Assembly (NCBI RefSeq): GCF_000313135.1
Contig: NW_004457268.1
Span: 666,522 to 730,521 of the forward strand
Direction: 5' to 3'
DNA: 64,000 nt
DNA from: Acanthamoeba castellanii str. Neff
Lineage: Eukaryota > Discosea > Longamoebia > Acanthamoebidae
Within the stretch, counting starts at the first letter, position 1; every line of letters begins with the position of its first letter. Positions 1 through 12,743 of this stretch are shown here, piece after piece. A program made the translations under genes and the position numbers. Below the pieces are notes generated by a model, which had not been told where the DNA came from, ran no database searches, and was given only the letters and a program-made list of their open reading frames with translations.

Positions 1-2712
1 CCGAGCAGCCCGTCAGCGTGCCCAAGCTCGAAGGCACCCGCTACGACGGCCAGATCGCGGTCTTTGGCACCGACTTCCAGAAGCAGCTGGGTAACCTCCA
101 GCTGTTCCTGGTCGGTGCTGGTGCTCTTGGTTGCGAGTTCCTCAAGGTATTTCTTCACCCCTCCCCTCCACTCCATAACACGAGCTTTCAGACGCACCTA
201 CTCACCTCTTGCCTTGCCGTCGCGCGCTCACGGAAAACAGAACTTTGCGCTGATGGGCATCTCCGCGGGCGAGGAGGGCCTGCTCTCGCTCACCGACATG
301 GACAACATCGAGAAGAGCAACCTCAGCAGGCAGTTCCTCTTCAGGGACTCGGACATCGGTAAGATGAAGTCAGCCTGCGCCTCGGCCGCCGCCAAGAAGA
401 TGAACCCCAACCTCCGCATCAAGGCCTCGGAGGTGCCCGTGGGCGAAGACACCGAAGACACCTGGAATGACACCTTCTGGTCGGGCCAGGACCTCGTGGT
501 CAACGCCCTCGACAACATCAAGGCTCGTCTCTACGTTGACTCGCAGTGCGTGCGCTACCTCAAGCCGCTCCTCGAGTCCGGTACCCTGGGCACCAAGGCC
601 AACTCGCAGGTCATCGTCCCCCGCATGACCGAGTCCTACGGCTCGTCCCGCGACCCTCCCGATACCGCCATCCCCATGTGCACCCTCAAGAACTTCCCTC
701 ACCAGATCGAGCACACCATCGAGGTACACACCGACGCGTCCCCGAAGCTCGTATTTCAAATGAGCTGCTCACCCTTCGAACGTTTTTTCGTCAACAGTGG
801 GGGCGTGACAAGTTCGCGGGCTACTTCACCAACGCCGTCGAGGACGCCAACAACTGGGTCTCGGGCAGCGACTTCTTGGACAGGATCAAGCAGGTCGAGT
901 CCTACGCGGCCAAGAAGGAGAGGCTTCAGTCGTGCCTGCAGCTGCTGAAGCTGTACAACTACGGCAAGGCCGACTTCCAGACTTGCGTTGAGTGGGCTCG
1001 TCTGCAGTTCGAGGAGCTATTCCACAACACCATCGCCCAGCTGCTCTACAATTTCCCTCTCGATGCCACCACCTCCACCGGTACGCCCTCCCTCTTGGTT
1101 CATGTGCTCGTCCCCACCGTTCGTCAAGCAGGAGCTCTCCTCCAACCATGATGATCCGTAAGGAGAAGATAGATAGTCTGAACAATAATAACTATTAAAA
1201 TAACAACAAGAATATCAAACTAGTTCAATGTGGACCTAAGGCCGAGTCTGACAATGCGAGAGAGTCACTCGCTTTGTGGTTGACACTCGATTGTGGAAGA
1301 AGGTTTACTCATCCTCTCTTTAAATCACGCAGGCGCGCCCTTCTGGTCGGGTCCCAAGCGTCCCCCCACGCCTCTTAAGTTCGACCCGAACAACGCCACC
1401 CACCTGGACTTCATCATTGCCGCTGCCAACCTCCTGGCCTTCAACTTCCACGTCCCGCAAGTCAGGGGTAACGCGACTCCTCGCCTATACAGCTTTGGCT
1501 CGTTCGTTCCGGTTTCTGGGTTCTGACACTGTTGATGTCCCGGCCTCCGCACAGATAAGGATCAGGTCAAGGAGATGGTGGGCAAGGTGCACGTGCCTCC
1601 CTTCTCCCCTCAGCAGGGAGTCAAGATCAAGTCCGGCGAAACCGACACCACCGAGGAGGGAGCCGAAGACGACGAGCAGAAGGTCGCCAACCTGATCGCC
1701 GAGTTGGGCCAACTCGACAAGGCCAAGTACCCCGTCGGCGAGAGCGGTCGTTGCTTCGAGCCGGCTCAGTTCGAGAAGGACGACGACTCCAACTACCACA
1801 TCTCCTTCATCACCCGTACGTCATCCCTTCACCACCCTTGCGTTCGTACGTGAACTTGTTAGTTCCACCCTTGCTTACGCCCACGCCTGCATGGGACTAC
1901 AGAGGCGTCGAACCTGCGTGCGGCCAACTACAAGATCCAGCCGGCCGACTTCCACAAGACCAAGAAGATCGCTGGTCGCATCATCCCGGCCATCGCCACT
2001 ACCACGGCCATGATCACCGGCCTCGTGGGCCTCGAGCTGTACAAGGTCGTCCAGGGCGCGTCGGTGCCCATTGAGCGCTACCGCAACTCTTTCGTCAACC
2101 TGGCGCTGCCCTCGTTCGTCCAGTCGGAGCCCATGCCCTGCACCAAGAACAAGTCCGACCCGGCCAAGGGCCTCAAGTACTACCCCGAGGGCTGGACCCT
2201 GTGGGACAACTTCGTCATCGACGAGGGCGACATCACGTTCCAGCAGCTCCTCGATCTCTTCAAGGTGCGTAATCCACGTTGTGTGTCGTGTTGCGTGTCG
2301 TGTCGTGTCGTGTCGAATTAATGGGAAGTTTTTTGACACTTTGATGGCTGGTGTGTGTCTGCAGGCCAAGCACAACCTTGAGGTGACCAGCGTGAGCTGC
2401 GGCACCACGCTCGTGTACAACCCGTACTTCCCCAACCACAAGAACCGTCTCGGCACCAAGATCTCCGAGTTTGTGCGCACGAGTGTCCCCTCCTACGACC
2501 TCAAGGTACCACTCCCGTCTCATCATCATCATCATCTCCTTCTTGTATCAACATCGGGCTTTGTTCTTCGTCTTGATGATGCAACGATCTGACGTTCGTT
2601 TCGTTCTGCCCCACAGGACACCGACAAGCACATGTACATTGTGGTCCTGACCGAAGACGAGGAGGGCAATGACGTGGAGATCCCCGATCCCGTCATCCTC
2701 AAGTTCAAGTAA
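1..2712 (+). CDS. UBA1: Ubiquitin-activating enzyme E1 (UBA1), 3' part, 5' truncated by window
   Basis: E1 adenylates ubiquitin with ATP and holds it as a thioester before passing it to E2 enzymes in cytosol and nucleus. The window opens inside the active adenylation domain: [15 protein letters not shown] is the glycine-rich nucleotide loop, split by an intron at about 147-240, and [19 protein letters not shown] follows. The catalytic cysteine lies in [10 protein letters not shown] (about 675-705), just before an intron at 724-797. The catalytic-cysteine domain follows, and the C-terminal ubiquitin-fold domain ends in VILKFK with TAA at 2710-2712. Introns also lie at about 1081-1332, 1465-1556, 1817-1901, 2264-2364 and 2505-2616. 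The inactive adenylation half should lie left of base 1. The reading frame at base 3 gives [11 protein letters not shown]. No broken motif was seen. An E1-like enzyme such as UBA6 is possible, but overall similarity favours UBA1. Confidence 0.93.
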
Positions 2713-3166
2713 GGCGAGTCAGTCAGGCGGCATTGATGTCAGGGCACAGTGCCTTCACGTTGTGTTCAACCACAAACATCAGCAACATGACGCATCCTCG
2801 CGTTTTCTCTCTTCGTCGTCTTGTTGTTGGCTGCCTCGTGATGGCACGCGTGGTATTTGGCGCAGCGCCAACAGCGAAATTTCGGGCTAAACTGGTGAAG
2901 GCGGAAGCAAGCAAAGAACAGTGTTCAAGGAACGGTTTTGGCCTGTCGGCCACGACTGTGAAGTACTTTGCTCGGTATGGAAGGCAATAGAGCGAAGGCA
3001 ACCTATGGGCACTGCCTGTTAGAGACAACAAGCCAGGTACAGGAAGAGGAGGATTTGAATTCGTTGAATTGCTTGCTCCAAGATTTTGTGAAGATGAACA
3101 ACAAGGGAGCGTTTTCTGACATTTTGGAGTGTTGTTGGTTCTGGAAGAGGCAGGTGAGAGGATAAT
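2713..3166. other. Intergenic region, no gene supported
   Basis: The stretch holds the E1 3' flank and the presumed promoter and 5' UTR of the TBC gene. Short open frames on both strands show no recognisable domain. An upstream TBC exon cannot be excluded, because the ATG at 3167 is only the best candidate. Confidence 0.5.
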
Positions 3167-5116
3167 ATGGAAGAGGCAGTGCTCGCTGTTGCCGGCAACA
3201 GTACTGCCAATTGGGTGCACGCTCGGTTTGGCTTCGTCTGCCCTGCTCAGCACAGCAGGTACCCTTCACCTTCTACACCTCCACTTCTTCGCCTGCTTAT
3301 GGTGCGGCCGTGTATTCACCCGTTCCCCGTGCCAACGCGCAGCGAGACCGAAGCTGAGGCTGTGAGTCGGCGCAAGGAGGCGAAGCGCGAGCCCGAGTGG
3401 GCCGAGCTGCTGGGGTCATGGGAGAAGCACCACTGGAAGATCAAGACTGTACGTTTCCTTTCCTCTTCTCTCTCTCTCTCATGTAGCCACCGCACGTGCA
3501 ACACACACACACACACACACACACGAATCCTCTTTCCTTCACACGCACTTCCTTCACAAGCCTCGTGCTCCTCTTATTCAATCATCTCACTGTTCGGGCT
3601 GCGCAGTTGAGAAGGCTCGCGCTGAAGGGCATCCCGAACTCCCTCCGAGGCCAGGCTTGGCAGCGCCTGACGCTGTCCGCAGACCTGCGCGCCGCGCATG
3701 GACCCGGCTGCTACCAGGTTCGCCAACTTCCAACGCACACGCACACGCACCACCGCACACGCACACGCACACGCACGCATGTGTGTGGGGCCTCATGCTT
3801 TACATTCATGTCTTCAGGCAATGCTCGACGGAGAGAGCCAGTGCGTGGAGAGGATCGGCAGGGACCTGCCCCGAACCTTTCGCCAGCACGTGCTTTTCAA
3901 GGATGCGCATAGCCCGGGCCAGCAGTCTCTCCGCAACCTGTTGTTGGTACTTACGACCCCGCACACACCGCACATGCACCTCGCGCGTTACGAACTCGAA
4001 TGGGAGCTGACACTTTGATCGATCAAAAGGCCTACTCTGTGTACAATCCAACTGTGGGCTACTGCGGCGGTATGATGTCCATCGCAGCCATTCTCTTGAT
4101 GCATATGCCCGAAGAAGAGGTACACCACCATACGGGCCACCACACGGCACACACGGCACACACGACTGATGATGGCGGCGGTGGTGGTGGTTTGCAGGCT
4201 TTTTGGGTGTTTGTGCGATTAACCCTCGACCGCAACTTGGAGCCGCTGTACGTGCGTTCGCTACTCGGCCTCAAGCAGTGCCTCCACGTTTTGGACCGGC
4301 TCCTGGCCGTCTTTTTGCCCGACCTCGCCCGGCACCTTGTACGTGGTCATCGCCGGTATCATCACCACTATCATCGATGCCTTGTACTCACAGAGGCCCG
4401 CGTACGCCTCGCCTTGTGGCACCTCTCCAACAGAGTACAGAGGAGATCGACACCAACATGTTTGCCGCGCGGTGGTTCCTCACGCTGTTCACCCACAGCC
4501 TACCTTTTTCCGCGGTCGTCCGCTTTTTCGACGCCTTCGTTGTCGACGTACGTCCCCCGCTCCTGACTCCGCCGAGTTGCTCCTGAGCTCACTCAAGGGC
4601 GTATGCCGCGCGTCATGTGTGTCATGTGTGTCATGTGTGTGTCGTCATGGTTTGTTTTAGGGCTTTGACGCGCTTTTCATTATGACCATCGCCCTACTGG
4701 GGCTGTTGGCGGATCACATCAAGACGCTCAAGATGGACCAAATCCTACGATTCTTGCACACCGAACTCGAGCGGGTACCGCTGCCACGCACTACGCAATC
4801 AATCAATGTTGAACGTCCGCGTGCGCGCAGCTGATGTGTTCTTATTCTCACGCGCGTGTGCGCTTACGTGGTACGTTCTTTGTTCGTAGGGTGAACTGCT
4901 GGACGTCGAGAGGCTGATGAAGCGATACGCGAAGATGAGCACACGAGTCAGGTCCAAGGCGCACCACTTTTCCAGGCAGCATCGCGCTCTCCTGGTGCGA
5001 CCCCCACACCCACCCCTCCCCTTCATCAGCCACCCTCTAACCAGCGGTCCTTGTGCCACAAGGAGCGCGAGGGAGTCGAGTTAGTGTCGGCGAACAAGGA
5101 ACAGGGACCCGGGTAG
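3167..5116 (+). CDS. TBC-domain Rab GTPase-activating protein
   Basis: TBC proteins speed GTP hydrolysis by Rab GTPases on endomembranes. Exons join to give an N-terminal RFGFV, then WAELLGSWEKHHWKIKTLRR, then the TBC core starting at LKGIPNSLRGQAWQRL. The arginine finger is visible in IGRDLPRTF (I-x-x-D-x-x-R), about 3855-3881. The second catalytic element, normally Y-x-Q-G-M, reads YCGGM at about 4059-4073, so the glutamine finger is replaced by glycine. Next come MHMPEEEAFWVF, AARWFLTLFTHSLPF, FDALFIMTIALLGLL and a short tail ending at TAG 5114-5116. About ten exons are separated by introns rich in CA and CGCACA repeats. The order resembles GRTP1/TBC1D-type single-domain GAPs. The start codon is uncertain; the ATG at 3167 gives a sensible N-terminus with an intron at about 3260-3339. 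Confidence 0.85.
3501..3524. repeat. (AC)12 microsatellite in TBC intron
   Basis: Perfect dinucleotide run inside an intron of the TBC gene. A related imperfect CACACG-type run lies in the next intron (about 3736-3780). Confidence 0.9.
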
Positions 5117-5894
5117 TGCCCCCCCCCCTCTCCCTACACTGATCGCGCCGCCATCAGCAATCGACCATTCAGAGTAAAGCTTTACGTGGGGTGAAGTGTC
5201 TGGGTGCTTGGTGCTTGACTTTCGCTCGGGCACATCGGAGCGCCTGATGACGCACGCGCACAGAACGCAGAACGCGCACGCGCAGGGATCATCGCACGGA
5301 CCTTCCGGCCATTCGTCGCAGTGAGAGGAGTGCGCACCGACCCCGGTGTTGGTGGCGCCTTGTTCGCCAGCTCAGGGAACCCTCAAAGACCATGTGCTCG
5401 ACACGGTTGCCTGTTGATGAGGTTGGCCGTAACAACGAAATGCTATTTTCGCCTTTGCAACCCGACCAGCGGCCAATCGCAAACAAGGAATGTAAGTTAT
5501 GATGTTATGTAGCGTCGGTGTGTCGGTTGCCAACACACATTGTCCGGGTGATCAATTAACTCCGGTGTGTCTCGCAGTCCAAAACGCGACATTCCAGTCT
5601 TCCCGCGGTCTGATTGGTTGGTTGAAAGCAGGCGGAGCCAAAACGGGAACCAATCGTGCCATGCAGCGCCCGATCGGGACATGGCAGCAAATCCGGAGGG
5701 GTGAGCGTGGCCCTTCAACCTGGTCCATCACCCATGCGCCCCACCAGCACGTACCCCAGTCGCCTCTTCATCACCATGGCGCTCCGAGGCGATTTTTTTG
5801 AACTCTCTCCGTACCGGTCCTCCTCTTCTTCTTTGTTCAACACGCGGCCGAGGCAAGCACACACAACCGACAACACAAGGCGCGGCCGGCAAAC
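5117..5894. other. Intergenic, promoter region of receptor A
   Basis: This 778-base spacer holds no open frame that resembles a protein. It contains several ATTGG/CCAAT-like boxes (around 5609-5618 and 5650-5655) and poly-C runs (5120-5129). These could be promoter elements, but nothing in the sequence proves it. Confidence 0.4.
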
Positions 5895-8800
5895 ATGGTG
5901 ATGACGGTGCGGACTCTTGCGACGCTCGTGCTCAGCTTCGTTTTGGTGCATTGCTTCGCGGCGCAGTGTACGCCCCCCCCCCTTTTTCGATTTCCATCTT
6001 CGTCTTCGCTTCTTTGTAACCGACCGAACGCCACTGACCCACCCTACCTCAACTCAATTCAGGGGCGGCGCACGGAGTCCAGTTGATCGGGGCTGGAAGT
6101 CCGAATGCCGTCGACGTGATGGACGTGTGGGCAAAAACCTACCAGTACACCCGTGACGATGTCTCGTAGGCCTCCTCTCTTTTCTGTCTTTTGTCCTCCC
6201 TTTCGTTCTTCTGACCCCCCCCCCGCAATCCCTTTCTCGATGTACAGGCAAGCCTACAGCCCGATGGGCAACGACCCGGCCACCCTTCTCTACATCCAGG
6301 GCAAAGTGGTAAGGCTTCGCTTTCTCTCTCTCTCTCTCCCTTCCCCCCCCGGTCTTCGCCTTTCGTTCTTGGTCTCACCAATGGGTCCCAACCCGGTCGT
6401 CAGGATTACTTGGCGCTCGACGCTGGCGTGCCGCCAGAGCTGATCACCTTCTACGGCCTGGCCCAGTTCCCCCTTGTGGGCCAAGCGTTGGTTATGGCCT
6501 ACAACATCTCCACCCTGGGTCCCAACGACCCCGCCCTGGTACGTTTACCTCGCCCTTCCTTTCAATGAGGTCTGATAGATGGCCTCCTCATATTGCTCAG
6601 TAACACGTGTATTGTCTTTTACTATGGCCATTTTTCTGTTGTTTCCTACTGGCCTAAACAAGACCTGCGCATCGATTATTTTTAACTCCGAACGATGTAA
6701 AATGTTGTAGGTCATCGACAGGGAGACGCTGGGTCTGATCTGGGCTGGCAATATCACGGTGTGGAACGACACCCGCATCAAGAGTCGCAACCCGCCCAGT
6801 GTGGCCGACAAGCTGCCGTTCGCGCCCATCATCCTGGGCTACCACGAGGACAACAACGTCTCCGTGGCCGAGGTGGTCAAGCAGGCCCTCCAGAGCTTCA
6901 GCCCCGACTTCAAGACCGCCCTCTACGCGGCCCAGTACTTGTGGGCCAACATGACGCCGGCCCTGCAGGGCAGGAGTTTCGAGAACGGCGTCTTTGATGA
7001 TACGAAAGTCGAATTCCTCCAGGTACGGACCAACGTCCTTTGCGCGTGTGCGGTGTTGTGCGCGTGTTGCGTCGTGTGCGGTGCAAAGAGCTGACTCTGC
7101 AAAAATTATTGCAACAGACACAACCCAACAGCTTGACATACATGAGTCTGCCGGGCGCGGTCGAGTACAAGGTGCCGTACATGAACATGATAAACAAAGC
7201 CGGGGTCCTGGTCCAACCCAATATATCAACGGTTCAATCGGCGCTGGCGACGTTCAACGACTACATCTCCAAGGGCATCTTCACCATCAACGTCGTCGAC
7301 GCCAACGGCACCAACTCGTGGCCGCTCTCCTACATCATCTACTTCACCCTCAACAAGGACACCCCCTTCTCCGACTGCTCCAACGTGCAGGAGCTGATGG
7401 AGTTCGTGGCCTGGACGCAGACCAACGACGCGTGCGTCTCCTTACCAAGCGCTCAGAGCTGTTATTGAACTTTGTTAGTTTTAACTCCGACCATGTTACG
7501 CCACGTGCACATACAGGGCTTCGGAGGTGGCCACCACTTCAAACTACGCACCGCTGGACGTCTCCCTACGCAAGGCAGTCATCGACGCGCTGGCCGGTAT
7601 CAGCTGCCGAGGCGAGCAGGCCTACAAAACGGCCTACCTGGTCGGCGCAGGCGCGCCGATACCGCTCTACACAGCATGGAGCGTGGCGCGCACGTCGGCC
7701 ACCAACAAGATGAAGTTCTACCAGACGTCGTCGACTGAGGCCAAGCAGCAGCTGAGCCAGTACAACCTCCACTTCGGCATCAGCAGCAACGGCCTGAGCG
7801 AGGATTGGTACACTGAGATGTCCGACGTCGCGCTCATGCCCTCCTCGGTCTACGCCTTTGTGCCTGGTACTTGCCCACACCAACGTTTTTTTAGCTCCGA
7901 TGTGCGATATTTTACCTCCGAAGCACTCACGCCACGTCCGTGCAGCCTTCAACCTCCAGAACGTGACCGACGGCGGACTCGAGCTGGTGCTCGACTTCAA
8001 CACCATCGCGTTGATCTACCTCAATCAGATTACGATGTGGAACGATCAGCGCATCAAGGATCTCAACCCCGCCGCTACCGCCGCCGCGCTGCCCAACGCG
8101 CCGATCGTGGTGATCACCTCCTCGGTCGCGTCGGACCTCACCCAGCTCTTCACCACCGTGCTGGCCCGCACCGTGTCCGCGTTCGAGGCGGCGGTGGTCC
8201 CCGGACCCTCCGCCACCTTCCCTGTCCAGGGCGCCGGCCCGAGCAGGTCCATCATCGTCGACAGCCCCGAAGAGATGATCAGCACCCTGAGCGCCACCAG
8301 CAACGCATTCTGCTTCGCCAATGGCTACGATATCACGCTGGTAAGCGCCTACACAGTGTGTTGCATGTCGTCTGTGCCTGTGCGTGCGATCGCGCATTGC
8401 TCACAGTGACGGTCGCGCACAGACACGAACCCTCGGAACGGCCTCGCTGGTGAACTCGGCCGGCAATGTGGTCAAGGCCTCTGTCACCACGCTCACCAGC
8501 GCGCTCAACGACTACGTGGCCGGCCAGACCGTGTCCACCAACCCGAGCCGCCGCGCCGGGTCCGGCCTTGCCTTTGACTCCGCCCTTCTCGGTTTGTCTT
8601 CTCCTTCGCTCCTTTGCGCCGCATCCAGCCGTTGCTCACCGCACGCGCATGCGCACCTGCAAACAGGAACGGGAGCGAGCAGCTGGCCGCTGGCGACGTT
8701 TGGTTCGTTTGTGTACCGGTCTGAGAGCATGCAGGAGTGCGCCAAGGCTGCGGCTCTGGCCAGCTTCTTCTACTGGAGCCAAACTGATCCCATCGCACTC

Positions 8801-11800
8801 CAGAACGCTGACCGGTACCGTACACGCACACACAGCACGCGCACATGCACCACCGCACACGACGGTTACTGACACACCGCACACGACGCCACACGCACAG
8901 ACAGGGTATGGTGGTGCCGACGACCGTGGATACGATCAACCGCTCTTTCCTCGAACAGCTCAAGGCCTTCACGTGTAACGGGGTGGCCGTGAGCGAGCTC
9001 TCCAACTGCATCAACGACGGCCAGCTCTGCTCCGGCGACGGTGGCGTCTGCACCAACAACAAGTGCGTGTGCAACCCCGACAGGGAGGGCACATACTGCG
9101 AGGACTTTGTCTCCGGATCCGACAGCCCGCTCGGAATCATTCTCGGTACGCTGGCTCAGCCCATTGCCTTGTGTCATCATTTATGTCCGATTAGACTCAC
9201 CATTTCGTTCTTCGTTCTTCATTCTTCGTTCTTTTATGTCCGACGTATTGTTAAACAGGCGTGGTGATCCCGGTGGCGGTGATTGTCCTGTGCTCACTGC
9301 TGTTGCTGATCGTGGTGCTGATGGTGATCATCCGCCGCAAGGGCAACAAGTCCGACGACTGGGAGATCGACTATGGCGAGCTCGACCTCGGCGAGCACCT
9401 CGGCGCCGGCGGCTTCGGTGAGGTCCACCGCGCCACGTGGAAGGGCACCGAGGTGGCCGTCAAGGTCATGACCTCGGAGAAGATCACCAAGGAGATGGAG
9501 AAGTCCTTCAAGGACGAGGTACGCCGCACAACGCGCCCTATCACTCCGCTGATGGTCATGACGACAACTGGTCTCTGACGATGATGGTGGTGGTGGTGAT
9601 GATTGTACAGGTGCGGGTGATGACGGCGTTGAGGCATCCCAACGTGGTGCTCTTCATGGCGGCCTCGACTAAGGCGCCCAAGATGTGCATCGTCATGGAG
9701 TTCATGACCCTCGGCTCCCTCTACGACGTACGTTTCGTGTGCAATTGTGAGTGTGTGTGCGTGTGTGGTGCGTTTTCGATCGTGTGCGGTTTGGTTGACG
9801 CTTCTTTGCGCGTGTGACGTGTAACTGTAACAGTTGCTGCACAACGAGTTGATTCCGGACATTCCGTTCCAGCTCAAGGGCAAGATGGCCTACCAGGCCT
9901 CCAAGGGCATGCACTTCCTCCACTCGTCGGGCATCGTGCACCGCGATCTCAAGTCGCTCAACTTGCTGCTCGACGCCAAGTGGAACGTCAAGGTGAGAGT
10001 TCACACCGCACACGCCGCACACGCACACGCACGACACGCAGTGAATCGAGGCTAACGTGCTTTGGTACGAGCAGGTGAGCGATTTCGGTCTGACCAAGTT
10101 CAAGGAGGACGTCAAGGGCAAGGGCGACAAGGACGTGGCCGGCAGCGTGCACTGGACCGCGCCCGAGATCCTCAACGAGTCGCCCGACGTGGACCACATC
10201 CTGGCCGACGTCTACTCCTTCGGCATCATCCTCTGGGAGCTCCTCACCCGCGAGCAGCCCTACTTTGGCATGAGGTCCCCTTGCCCCCCCACATTCTCAA
10301 CATTCCATAGCTTCATATCTTTTCTCTATATATCTTAAATAATTATTACTATATTCATGCATGATTTTTTTAAAAAATATTTGTATTACATGTGAATAAC
10401 ATTTCTTTATTTTTCTTCGTGTGCAGCCCGGCCGCTGTGGCGGTGGCGGTGATCAGGGACAACATTCGGCCCAAGATGCCCGAGCCCCCGGGCGCCTGCC
10501 CGCAGGAGTTCGAGGAGCTGATCACCAGCTGCTGGCACCAGGACCCGACCATCCGCCCGACCTTCCTCGAGGTCATGACCCGCCTGTCGTCCATGAACGG
10601 CGACTCGTCCGGCACCGGCGGCGTCTCGTTCACCTCCAAGACCACCTCGACCTCGACCTCGTCGGGCGGCAACTCGGCCGACGCCCGCCCGCCCAAGAAG
10701 AACATCTACGGCTCGTGGGGCCTGCCCTCGACCCAGGCCTCCACCTCGACCGGCTCCTCGTCGGCCTCCAACGCGTCCAAGAACTACTCGGCCCACGCGG
10801 CGGCGGGCGGCGGCGGCGTGCGCGCGCCCGAAGGCGAGGTGACGATCGTGTTCACCGACATCACGCGCGCCGCCTCGCTCTGGGAGTTCAACGCCGCGAC
10901 CATGCGCGACGCCACGCTGCTCCACAACGACACCCTGCGCGCGGCGCTCAAGCGGCACCGGGGCTACGAGGTGGTGTTCCTCAACAACCGCAACAGCGGC
11001 GAGGGCTCGTTCTGTATGGCCTTCCAGCAGGTGGCCGACGCGCTGGCCTGGTGCGCCGACGTGCAGAAGGCCCTGCTGGAGGTGGAGTGGCCCGAGGCGC
11101 TGCTGGACCACCCGGGCGCGGCCGAGGAGTGGGGCGACACCGACGACCGTGTGCTGTTCAAGGGCCTGCGAGTGCGCATGGGCGTGCACGTGGGCGCGCC
11201 CAAGGTGGTGCGCGACCCGATGACGCGGCGGGTGGAGTACATCGGGCCGGTGGTGAACGCCGCGGCGCGCATCACGGCCATGACCCACGGCGGTCAGATC
11301 GTGCTGAGCCACGCCGTGCACAGCCAGATTAAGGAGGCGCCCGACGTCAGCAAGCGGCTGGTGCGCCTGGGCAAGTTCGAGATGCCCGACGCGCCCCACG
11401 GCGCCAAGCTCTACGAGCTCAAGGTGCCCGGCCTCGAGTCCCGCTTCTTCGGCGGCGTCACCAACGATGGCGAGGCCAGCTCCGGCGACTCCCCCGCCAG
11501 CGGCGACGACCGCGGCCCACGCAAGGAGCGCCCCGTCGCCGACGGCAGCGGCAGCGGCTCGGCCAGCAGCGACGGCGGCCGGCGCGATGAGCTGCAGACC
11601 GCGGTGGGCGAGGGCATGATGTTCAAGGAGGACACCTTCCTCACGTCGGCCAACCTGTGCCGCTGGATCATCGACTTCCACGAGATCCAGATCGGCAAGC
11701 AGGTCGGCCTGGGGTCGTATGGCGTGGTCTACCGCGGCAAGTGGAAGGGCGTCGACGTGGCGGTGAAGCGGTTCATCAAGCAGAAGCTCGACGAGCGGCG

Positions 11801-12476
11801 CATGCTCGAGTTCCGCGCGGAGATGGCCTTCCTGTCGGAGCTCCACCACCCCAACATCGTCCTCTTCATCGGCGCGTGCGTGAAGCGGCCCAACCTGTGC
11901 ATCGTGACCGAGTTCATGAAGCAGGGCTCGCTCAGGGACATCCTGGCCAACAACACCATCAAGCTCACGTGGAAGCAGAAGATGCGCATGCTGCGGTCGG
12001 CGGCGCTGGGCATCAACTACCTGCACTCGCTCCACCCGGTCATCGTGCACCGCGACCTCAAGCCGTCCAACCTTCTGGTGGACGAGAACATGAACGTGAA
12101 GGTGGCCGACTTCGGGTTCGCGCGCATCAAGGAGGAGAACGCCACCATGACCCGCTGCGGCACGCCGTGCTGGACGGCGCCGGAGATCATCCGCGGGGAG
12201 AAGTACGACGAGCGGGCCGACGTGTTCTCGTTCGGCATCATCATGTGGCAGGTGGTGACGCGCAAGGAGCCCTATGCCGGGCGCAACTTCATGGGCGTGT
12301 CGCTCGACGTGCTCGAGGGCAAGCGACCGCAGATCCCCAACGACTGCCAGCCCGAGTTCAGGAAGGTGATGAAGAAGTGCTGGCATGCCAGCGCCGACAA
12401 GCGGCCCAAGATGGAGACCGTTCTCGCCTTCCTCGACGCGCAAGTGGGCGACGAGGACAACATCGCCGCACCCTAA
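5895..12476 (+). CDS. Receptor A: dual PstS-like ectodomain, TM, kinase-cyclase-kinase
   Basis: Sixteen exons (5895-5967, 6063-6165, 6248-6308, 6404-6538, 6711-7022, 7118-7431, 7517-7866, 7946-8340, 8423-8591, 8667-8814, 8901-9145, 9259-9518, 9611-9727, 9834-9992, 10075-10274, 10427-12476) sum to 5091 nt, 1696 aa. A signal peptide (about residues 1-23) precedes two tandem PstS/PBP-like domains. Each has a T(L/I)-x-x-I-(W/Y) helix, as in [16 protein letters not shown] and [16 protein letters not shown], and a late SWPL...FV/FYW motif. A Cys-rich EGF-like segment ([15 protein letters not shown]) and one TM (about 770-795) follow. Kinase 1 has [15 protein letters not shown] and DFG. The class III cyclase starts at [11 protein letters not shown] (about 1151). 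Kinase 2 (about 1435-1685) has [15 protein letters not shown] and DFG. Both kinases look TKL-like and catalytically complete. The ligand is unknown; phosphate or another anion is inferred only from the fold. The whole cytosolic half from the end of kinase 1 onward is one 2-kb exon. Confidence 0.88.
10275..10426 (+). other. AT-rich intron inside kinase 1 of receptor A
   Basis: This 152-base intron (GTCCCC donor, GTGCAG acceptor) is strikingly AT-rich beside exons near 65-70% GC, and is longer than most introns here. Receptors B and C have no intron at this place, so it is specific to copy A. Confidence 0.7.
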
Positions 12477-12743
12477 ACAAAACAAAACCACCTCTTCTTT
12501 CCTCCACCATTCCTCTTCTTCTACTACTACTTCTGCTCTTGCTACACCATGTCACCATGTACCACTACAGCTGGACCAGCTGCGTCCCAACACAAACAAC
12601 AACTTTTAACACCAACTCGCTCTTCGCCTGATTGACGTTGCTTGTCATTGTTTTGTTGCTTGCAAGCCCTCTTTCTTTATTCTTGGTGTTGCCGGTGCTG
12701 TTCGTGTTCACTCGCAGAGTTGAGCGGGGGGTAGAGACTGCGC

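Noticed and set aside
10407..12491. 694-residue open frame antisense to receptor A exon 16
   Set aside because: It mirrors a GC-rich coding exon with strong third-base bias; the product is His/Val/Leu-rich low complexity with no motif.
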